DNA from: Synergistaceae bacterium
GTDB taxonomy: Bacteria; Synergistota; Synergistia; Synergistales; Aminobacteriaceae
Length of the DNA: 6,810 bases
Assembly: GCA_031273365.1 (NCBI GenBank)
Contig: JAISSA010000091.1
Location: 1 to 6,810 of the forward strand
Reading direction: 5' to 3'
Below are positions 1 to 4,511 of the stretch, piece after piece (within the stretch, counting starts at the first letter, position 1; each line of letters starts with the position of its first letter). The notes beneath the pieces were generated by a model. That model saw only the letters and a list, made by a program, of their open reading frames with translations. It had not been told where the DNA came from and searched no databases. The position numbers and the translations under genes were made by a program.

Positions 1-1
1 G

Positions 2-472
2 GAGAGCCGAATCGACTCGGCGATGATCTGGAACGTGCGCCAGAACCTGGCGGAGGGGATGCGCGCCTACGACCCGTACTGCTCGCTGTCCGGCGACCTG
101 GTGGTGCCGCTTTCCGCCATCCCTCAGATGATGAAGACAATTGAAGAGGTGTCGAAGAAGTGGAACGTCAGAGTGGCGATTCTGGGGCACATCGCTGATG
201 GAAACCTGCACCCCATACCGGTCAAGCCCGACGACATGCCGCCCGCGAAGTGGGGCGTGTACGCGGAGGAGTACTTTCAGGAGCTGATCACCGAGGCCGT
301 GAAGCTCGGCGGGGTGGGGAGCGGAGAGCACGGCGTCGGTTTCCTGAAGCTGCCGGCGCTTCTGTCCACAAAGACGCCGGAGGAGGCCGCCATCCACCGC
401 GCCATCAAGCTGGCGTTCGACCCGCAGGGAATCCTGAACCCCGGCAAGCTGGTCCCGACCGAAGAAAATTAA
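2..472 (+). CDS. FAD-linked 2-hydroxyacid oxidase/dehydrogenase, C-terminal part (GlcD-like)
   Basis: Partial gene: the frame is open from the left edge, so the internal ATG at 23 is not taken as the start. About 156 residues are visible. They match the C-terminal FAD-linked oxidase domain of the GlcD / D-lactate dehydrogenase family, whose members oxidise a 2-hydroxyacid (glycolate, D-lactate or similar) to the 2-oxoacid using FAD. Visible family signatures are GHIADGNLHP (about residues 62-71 of the visible part), with the conserved His and Asn of the substrate/metal region; GGVGSGEHGVG (about 103-113); and the terminal DPQGILNPGKL (about 140-150), which normally closes the protein. The end is therefore complete and the N-terminal FAD-binding PCMH-type domain lies off the window. 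Exact substrate cannot be told from this part. It converges on rqcH and has no evident link to the CRISPR genes. Confidence 0.9.
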   Translation, partial: ESRIDSAMIWNVRQNLAEGMRAYDPYCSLSGDLVVPLSAIPQMMKTIEEVSKKWNVRVAILGHIADGNLHPIPVKPDDMPPAKWGVYAEEYFQELITEAVKLGGVGSGEHGVGFLKLPALLSTKTPEEAAIHRAIKLAFDPQGILNPGKLVPTEEN

Positions 473-494
473 CGGGGTCAGGGGACTGAGAAAG

Positions 495-512
495 ATCCCC
501 TGCGGGGTTTTT
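495..512 (+). terminator. Possible rho-independent terminator after the FAD oxidase gene
   Basis: A short hairpin, CCCC (497-500), loop TGC, GGGG (504-507), is followed directly by TTTTT (508-512), 22 nt after the stop codon. The stem is only 4 bp, and GGGGA at 481-485 could compete for the same C-run. A further GGGG/CCCC hairpin sits at 518-530 without a T-run. The position fits; the strength is doubtful. Confidence 0.5.
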
Positions 513-560
513 GTCGAGGGGCAGAGCCCCACGGTTTGTGCTTAATTTGTTAACATTGGA

Positions 561-608
561 CTAAAAACTGAAAAACCCGGTCCCCCTGCGATCGCTCAGA
601 GGGACCGG
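561..608 (-). terminator. Rho-independent terminator of rqcH
   Basis: Read on the minus strand, an 8-bp GC-rich stem (601-608 with 577-584) extends past one C/A mismatch by two or three more pairs and encloses a loop around 589-596. It is followed by GG and the tract TTTTTCAGTTTTTAG (down to 561). It begins 46 nt after the rqcH stop codon. The A-tracts on the plus strand precede the hairpin rather than follow it, so it acts mainly for minus-strand transcription. Confidence 0.8.
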
Positions 609-654
609 ATTTGACGGGACGCGCTTTTGTGCGGGCCCGGACATCGTACAGGGG

Positions 655-2400
655 TCAGCGGTCCGCCAGACCCGCTGACCTCGCCAGATACTCTTTCCAG
701 AAGTTCGGGCCGACCCTTATCGTTCCGGGGTTTGTATAGGTCACCAGCGCGATGGCCGCGCCGGGGACCGGACGGACGTGGCGGCGTTCCGTGTAGTCCA
801 CCTGCACGGAGAGGGCGTCTTTGCCCCGGCTGTACGCAGCAGCCAGGGACGCCGCGAAGGCCAGCAGGTCTTTCTGCTCCGGCGCTGCCCCTTCCAGTCC
901 GGCCCTGCCCGCGACGCCCTTCACGACCACGTGAGCGCCGGGAATTTCATGAGCGTGCAGCCACAGGTCGTCGCCTGTCGCCTGTTTGAAGGTCACGAAA
1001 CGATTGCCCCGCGCCGAGAGCCCCACGAGAACCGTGCATCCGCCAACTTCAAAACGCAAATGCGGAGGAAGGGCTTCCTTCCGTGCTTTTTTCGCTTTTG
1101 CGCCTTTTCCCGCGGGGCCTTCTTTTTTTGTTCCCTTTTTGACCTGCGACGCCAGCCACTCCTCGACGTCGCGCACGGCCTCTTCCAGCCTCGCCGGGTC
1201 GTCGATGGAGTCCAGAAGGTCCCTCTGTTCCCGAAGTTCTTCGACGGCGCCCCTCAGAGACTCGATTTCCTCCCGGACCTTCCGCGGATCGACGCGCGCC
1301 TTTTTGTATTTTTTGAAGTAGCGCTCGGCGTTGCGGGAGGGCGACAACCTCGGATCCAGCTCGATTTCAAGCGACTGCCCGCTTCCCCACTCGCTCAGGA
1401 CGACCTTCTCCGCGCGCGGGGGGACCTCGGCGAGGCCGGCAAGCAGCAGCTCTCCCTTTCGGCGAAAGACCTCCGCGCCGGCGTTGTCTCTGAGCTGCTT
1501 CATCAGGCCCTCGAGATGGCGTTCCTTCGACTTTATCGCTCGCTCCAGGTGGACGTTCAGCTCATGCAGGAGGCGGGAACGCGAGCCCGCGAGCAGCGGA
1601 CGCGCCACGCCCTCCCGGGCGGCGGAAAGCGCGTTTTGCCCAAGCGTTTTCGTCTCCCCGAAGGGGCGGGGAAACCGCGTGAAATATCCCCTGTCCGTGC
1701 ACTGACAGAGGACGGAAGCGTCCGTGTGCAGACGCCGCAGATCGGCAAGCCACTGCCCGGGATCGCGCTCCTCCCAGTGGGCGTCGATCAGGCGGCCCAG
1801 AGGGCGTCCGATTCCCCGAAGGTTGAAGACCTGTTCGAACTCCAGACTTTCGACCTCGGAGGGCAGAGGGCCCTCGAATGTCGGCGGCGGGACGTACAGG
1901 TGCCCGGGCAAAAGCGTCCGGTAACGGTTGACGTCGGGCGACGCGTGGCGCGCCAGCTCCTCTATCCTGCGTTTCTCGTCGAGCAGAACGAGGTTGCCCA
2001 CAGGTTCGGTCATTTCCAGCACCAGGTAATACCTGACCCCAAAGCCCGCCGCGACGAAGCGCACGACCTCCAGCTCCAGAACCCGGTCAAAGTTCAGCTG
2101 CCGGGCCGACACAATCTGCCCTTTCGCAAAACGACTTTTCAGGGCCTCGACAAGCGGCATCCGGGCAGGCGCTCCCTTCCTGAGGGCATCGACGGAGGCT
2201 CCGTCCGCCAGACAGCATCCGGCGCTCCCCGCTCCCCAGGAGATCAGAAAGCGATCCTCCGATTTTTTCAGAGCGCCGTCTACCCCCGAGACATGCAGCG
2301 CAACCCACGACTCCCCGCCCTCGACCCTCGAAACACGCCAGGGAAGGCTTTCGTTCAACGCGGCCTGAAGGCCGTAAACATATTCCGGACCAAAAGCCAT
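655..2400 (-). CDS. rqcH: RqcH, NFACT-family ribosome-associated quality control protein (Rqc2 homologue, formerly FbpA-like)
   Basis: 581 aa, close to the usual size of bacterial RqcH. It binds 50S subunits still carrying peptidyl-tRNA and recruits tRNA-Ala to add C-terminal Ala tails that mark stalled chains for proteolysis. NFACT-N spans about residues 1-180, with NFDR at 103-106 (the conserved Asp-Arg pair) and LEMTEPVGNLVLLD at 128-141. A helix-hairpin-helix region contains FNLRGIGRP near 192-200. The coiled-coil middle domain (about 275-420) carries the signature LDPRLSPSRNAERYFKKYKK (349-368). A Lys-rich linker (421-441) leads to NFACT-R (about 445-570), with DDLWLHAHEIPGAHVVVKG and VDYTERRHVRPVPG. 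The ATG at 2398-2400 is preceded by AAAGGA with 11-nt spacing, and the N-terminus starts as the family does. The gene is monocistronic by its own promoter and terminator. Older 'fibronectin-binding' names for this family describe a different proposed role. Confidence 0.93.
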   Translation of the reverse strand: MAFGPEYVYGLQAALNESLPWRVSRVEGGESWVALHVSGVDGALKKSEDRFLISWGAGSAGCCLADGASVDALRKGAPARMPLVEALKSRFAKGQIVSARQLNFDRVLELEVVRFVAAGFGVRYYLVLEMTEPVGNLVLLDEKRRIEELARHASPDVNRYRTLLPGHLYVPPPTFEGPLPSEVESLEFEQVFNLRGIGRPLGRLIDAHWEERDPGQWLADLRRLHTDASVLCQCTDRGYFTRFPRPFGETKTLGQNALSAAREGVARPLLAGSRSRLLHELNVHLERAIKSKERHLEGLMKQLRDNAGAEVFRRKGELLLAGLAEVPPRAEKVVLSEWGSGQSLEIELDPRLSPSRNAERYFKKYKKARVDPRKVREEIESLRGAVEELREQRDLLDSIDDPARLEEAVRDVEEWLASQVKKGTKKEGPAGKGAKAKKARKEALPPHLRFEVGGCTVLVGLSARGNRFVTFKQATGDDLWLHAHEIPGAHVVVKGVAGRAGLEGAAPEQKDLLAFAASLAAAYSRGKDALSVQVDYTERRHVRPVPGAAIALVTYTNPGTIRVGPNFWKEYLARSAGLADR

Positions 2401-2411
2401 TCCGTCACCGA

Positions 2412-2462
2412 TCCTTTGTACATAACAAAACCTAACGATAATGCAACATACTTAAAATTCAA
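2412..2462 (-). promoter_or_regulatory. Candidate sigma70-type promoter and ribosome binding site of rqcH
   Basis: On the minus strand TTGAAT (2457-2462) and TATCGT (2435-2440) are separated by 16 nt. A transcript from there would have a leader of about 27 nt that includes the Shine-Dalgarno AAAGGA (2412-2417). A second possible pair, TTGCAT (2441-2446) and TATGTA (2419-2424), also 16 nt apart, would start transcription almost at the Shine-Dalgarno site and is less likely. Both pairs are imperfect matches, found by eye. Confidence 0.45.
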
Positions 2463-2467
2463 CATAC
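2444..2467. repeat. 8-bp direct repeat CAACATAC with 16-bp period upstream of rqcH
   Basis: CAACATAC occurs at 2444-2451 and again at 2460-2467, separated by TTAAAATT. The two copies are exact. One lies in the spacer of the candidate rqcH promoter and the other overlaps its -35 box. A repeat placed this way could be a regulator binding site, but 16 bp is not a multiple of the helical turn and no regulator is known. Confidence 0.5.
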
Positions 2468-2474
2468 TCGAAGC

Positions 2475-2488
2475 CCCGGTCTTCCGGG
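2475..2488. other. Small GC hairpin in the AT-rich intergenic region
   Basis: CCCGG (2475-2479), loop TCTT, CCGGG (2484-2488) forms a perfect 5-bp stem in otherwise AT-rich sequence. No T-run follows it on either strand, so it is not called a terminator. It lies upstream of the rqcH promoter on one side and upstream of the orphan plus-strand start on the other. Confidence 0.3.
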
Positions 2489-2537
2489 AAATTATAAAGC
2501 ATCACGATTATATAGGACGGTTTACGCACGGCTTTAT

Positions 2538-2617
2538 GGAGGTGAAAAACGATGAAGCGAAACGGCTGCTTCAGTCGTCCGGCATCTCCGTTGCGGACAG
2601 CGCTTTCAGCCCTGTAA
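2538..2617 (+). other. Orphan ribosome binding site and start codon with a 21-codon reading frame
   Basis: GGAGGTG (2538-2544) is followed after 7 nt by ATG at 2552-2554, an almost ideal translation start on the plus strand. The frame encodes only 21 residues (starting MKRNGC) and stops with TAA at 2615-2617. From 2571 onwards it lies antisense to the end of csx19. It may be the remnant 5' end of a gene that once stood here, a leader peptide, or chance. The peptide matches nothing I recognise, and it is not called a confident CDS. Confidence 0.25.
2545..2573 (-). terminator. Terminator of the CRISPR effector operon, overlapping the csx19 stop codon
   Basis: On the minus strand TGAAGC (2568-2573, whose TGA is the csx19 stop codon) pairs over six bases with GCTTCA (2553-2558) around a 9-nt loop. 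TCG and then TTTTT (2545-2549) follow. It is short and has only a partly GC stem, so termination may be incomplete and some read-through towards rqcH is possible. It marks the natural end of the three-gene unit. Confidence 0.5.
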
Positions 2618-3089
2618 GGCGCTCGGCGAAGAAGGTCAGGTTGCCGTAGTCGTCCTCGGAAAAATACTCCCTGAACTCAAGATAAACTCTTTGTCCATCC
2701 TGTATTTCACAGGGAACCTTCAGCTCGCCCATGCGGTGCTCGAAGAGGACGTTTTCCCCTCTCCCTTTTTTCCCCCAGAGAAGGTATTGTCCCTGAAGGC
2801 TCTCATATTGTTTCCCCTCGTCGCACGAAGTCACTTCTTCCAGAAGAGACGCTATTCCCTCATTGGAACTGCCGCACCGGACCCAGCGTACTTCGCGGGT
2901 CTGCGAAAAGCAGCGCCATTCGAAGACATTCGGCACTGTGACGATCTCGGAAAGACTGCCGAAACGGCAGCAGGAAGGGGTGTAAAGCAGCACAATCGCA
3001 GAGCCGTCATCTTTGAAGTCAAAACAATCCAGCGCGCTCTGTGCCGTTATCTTCTCAGGGCGTTTCGTTTTCAGGTATACTGTTTCCAT
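2571..3089 (-). CDS. csx19: Type III-D CRISPR-associated protein Csx19 (TIGR03984 family)
   Basis: 172 aa, a small subunit found with type III-D effector genes. In the III-Dv complex from Synechocystis Csx19 is a structural component and is not known as a nuclease. The family is recognised from its C-terminal half: QYLLWGKK (about residues 104-111), then HRMGELKVPCEI with a typical hydrophobic/Pro pattern, then RVYLEFREYFSEDDYGNLTF and ERLTGL, which corresponds to the family pattern 'EY...GN...eRL.GL'. Upstream, FEWRCFSQTREVRWVRCG matches the usual strand pair before the LLWG segment. The N-terminal 35 residues are less typical. Seven Cys residues are scattered and form no clear zinc motif. 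The start ATG at 3087-3089 has GGAGGGAAG (3097-3105) upstream, inside the end of cas7-2x, and only 2 nt separate it from that gene's stop. Composition looks less GC-rich than that of its neighbours. The assignment is by pattern recognition, not by alignment. Confidence 0.8.
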   Translation of the reverse strand: METVYLKTKRPEKITAQSALDCFDFKDDGSAIVLLYTPSCCRFGSLSEIVTVPNVFEWRCFSQTREVRWVRCGSSNEGIASLLEEVTSCDEGKQYESLQGQYLLWGKKGRGENVLFEHRMGELKVPCEIQDGQRVYLEFREYFSEDDYGNLTFFAERLTGLKALSATEMPDD

Positions 3090-3091
3090 TT

Positions 3092-4498
3092 TTACACTTC
3101 CCTCCGGCCTCGAATAAAAGCCTGCCAGGCTTCCTGTATGTTCGGTTCATCCGGGCACGGCGTCCATGTCACCTTATCGACCCCGATCTCTCCCAGGCCG
3201 CGGCGCGTTCCGAACCCGACGGGGATATAACCTTCCTGCAGGTCGCGGATCAGAAGCTTCAGCAGGGCCAGTTCGATGTTGGAGTCTATCGACGGCTGAG
3301 GCGCCGGATTGGAAAAGTCCACGGAAATCTTTATGGGCGTCCATTTTTCCAGGGGCTCCTCTTCCGAACATTTCACGGGACGCGCGCTGTAAAGCGCGCC
3401 ATCGGACGCGCCGCCCGTAAAGCGGTCGATGGCGACGTGTTCCCGGCGCGTGCTGATGCGGTCCAGCGCCTCCGGATTTTCACCGAGCCATTCCGGATAG
3501 GACAGCGGTTGCGCCACTTCATAGTAGACGTCGTCGACGTGAAGCCGCCCGCCGCGTTCCGTGCTGCCGAAAAGATCGTCCACCACGTCTTTACACTCGT
3601 CGTTGAAGAGCGTGCGCAGAATCTTCCCGGCCTGAGCTCTCAGAACCCCCTTTAACGAGGCTCCGGGAATAACGGGCGTCAGTCCCCTGCCGGTCCCGCT
3701 GACCAGCGGCAGCATCTTAGTCTCCGAGCCGTCTTTGCCCGCCTTCACCATAATGCCGGAGGTTGGCCGCCATTCGATGGAGACGTCGTATCGCTGAAGG
3801 GATTTGAGTCGTGTCGTCGACGGTTCCCGCAGAGCATCGAGCCCCCGTCCGTTCGCCGGTTCATCCCTCAGCCAGCGGTCGAGGTCGCTGACGTCGGCAA
3901 AATCATAACGATCCACCTGGAATTCCTCCAGACACAGGACGCCGAAGCCGCGCGTTTTGTTCGCCCCGAATCGAATCTCTCCCCTGGCCAGGGCGTCGAG
4001 GATGTGTCGCAGCGCTTCTGTATGCTCCGCGTCACCTGGCGTCAGGTCCAGCTCCATCTCCAGACGAAAAGCCATCCCCCGGGGCAGCAGCGCGCGGGTA
4101 TAAAGAAACCCCTTTTTTGTCGTGCCCGTGCAGGCGTCTATCGATATGCCATGACGGCGCTCGCGCAAAGTGCGCAGGATATCCGGATTGACTTCAACAG
4201 GGAACGCGTCTTCGACAAAAAGCGCGCTGGCCTGTCCTGTGTTCTGTCGCTCTCCGATATAACCAAACAGTTTATCGAGAATATCCTCGATATTGTTCCC
4301 GACCGACTCCAGGCTGGCCGTGGCCCACGCGCGCATGGGGCCCGTCAGGCTGGAGCCGGGGATGTAATAACGTCCCTGCCCGTCGACGGCGATGTCGAGG
4401 TCGACCTGTTCTCCCCCGCCCATGCCCCCGACGGCTATCGGGGTATGCGCGACCAGCTTCCCTGTGATCTTCACCTTTCCCCTGACGTCGCGGCTCAT
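3092..4498 (-). CDS. Tandem double Cas7 protein of a type III-D(v) effector (Cas7-2x, Csm3-like RAMP)
   Basis: 468 aa with two consecutive Csm3/Cas7 RAMP domains that should lie side by side on the crRNA as backbone and RNase subunits. Domain 1 (about 6-200) has D33-LDIAVDG, then YYIPGSSLTG (44-53), HGISIDACTG (116-125), LFVEDAF (93-99) and a glycine-rich loop GANKTRGFG (178-186). Domain 2 (about 232-447) has VIPGASLKGVLR (276-287), FGSTERGGRLHVDDV (310-324), HVAIDRFTGGASDGALY (354-370) and VGFGTRRGLGEIG (427-439). D33 fits the catalytic Asp of Csm3. At the aligned place domain 2 reads KMLPLV, with Lys261 instead of Asp. The frame is open upstream to 4570. I place the start at the ATG at 4496-4498 because it has GAGGTGG 7 nt upstream, overlaps the previous stop as ATGA, and the RAMP fold begins immediately after it; the upstream extension is low-complexity Arg/Gly. 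Confidence 0.9.
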   Translation of the reverse strand: MSRDVRGKVKITGKLVAHTPIAVGGMGGGEQVDLDIAVDGQGRYYIPGSSLTGPMRAWATASLESVGNNIEDILDKLFGYIGERQNTGQASALFVEDAFPVEVNPDILRTLRERRHGISIDACTGTTKKGFLYTRALLPRGMAFRLEMELDLTPGDAEHTEALRHILDALARGEIRFGANKTRGFGVLCLEEFQVDRYDFADVSDLDRWLRDEPANGRGLDALREPSTTRLKSLQRYDVSIEWRPTSGIMVKAGKDGSETKMLPLVSGTGRGLTPVIPGASLKGVLRAQAGKILRTLFNDECKDVVDDLFGSTERGGRLHVDDVYYEVAQPLSYPEWLGENPEALDRISTRREHVAIDRFTGGASDGALYSARPVKCSEEEPLEKWTPIKISVDFSNPAPQPSIDSNIELALLKLLIRDLQEGYIPVGFGTRRGLGEIGVDKVTWTPCPDEPNIQEAWQAFIRGRREV

Positions 4499-4511
4499 GG
4501 TTGCGCCACCT
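4495..4511 (-). promoter_or_regulatory. ATGA stop/start overlap with ribosome binding site: translational coupling
   Basis: The TGA of the fusion gene (4495-4497) shares two bases with the ATG of the double-Cas7 gene (4496-4498), giving ATGA on the minus strand. AGGTGG (4506-4511), part of a longer GGAGAGGTGG run, is 7 nt upstream of the ATG. Coupled translation would keep these two complex partners in balance. Confidence 0.8.

Noticed and set aside
481..530. G/C-run hairpins between the FAD oxidase gene and rqcH as a possible CRISPR-like or REP repeat
   Set aside because: Only short GGGG/CCCC pairs with different spacers; no repeat unit recurs in the window. Best read as a weak terminator region.
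655..2400. rqcH as an accessory gene of the CRISPR system
   Set aside because: It is a widespread housekeeping gene with its own promoter, ribosome binding site and terminator, and 170 nt and a terminator separate it from csx19. Proximity alone gives no functional link.
2401..2570. Possible CRISPR leader or array remnant beside the cas genes
   Set aside because: The region is AT-rich, but the only repeat is 8 bp with a 16-bp period. No 25-40 bp repeats with spacers are present.
778..2649. Long open frame on the plus strand (623 codons) opposite rqcH
   Set aside because: The translation is rich in Arg, Pro and Gln with no recognisable domain. The minus strand carries the full NFACT domain series, so this is an antisense shadow of a GC-rich gene.
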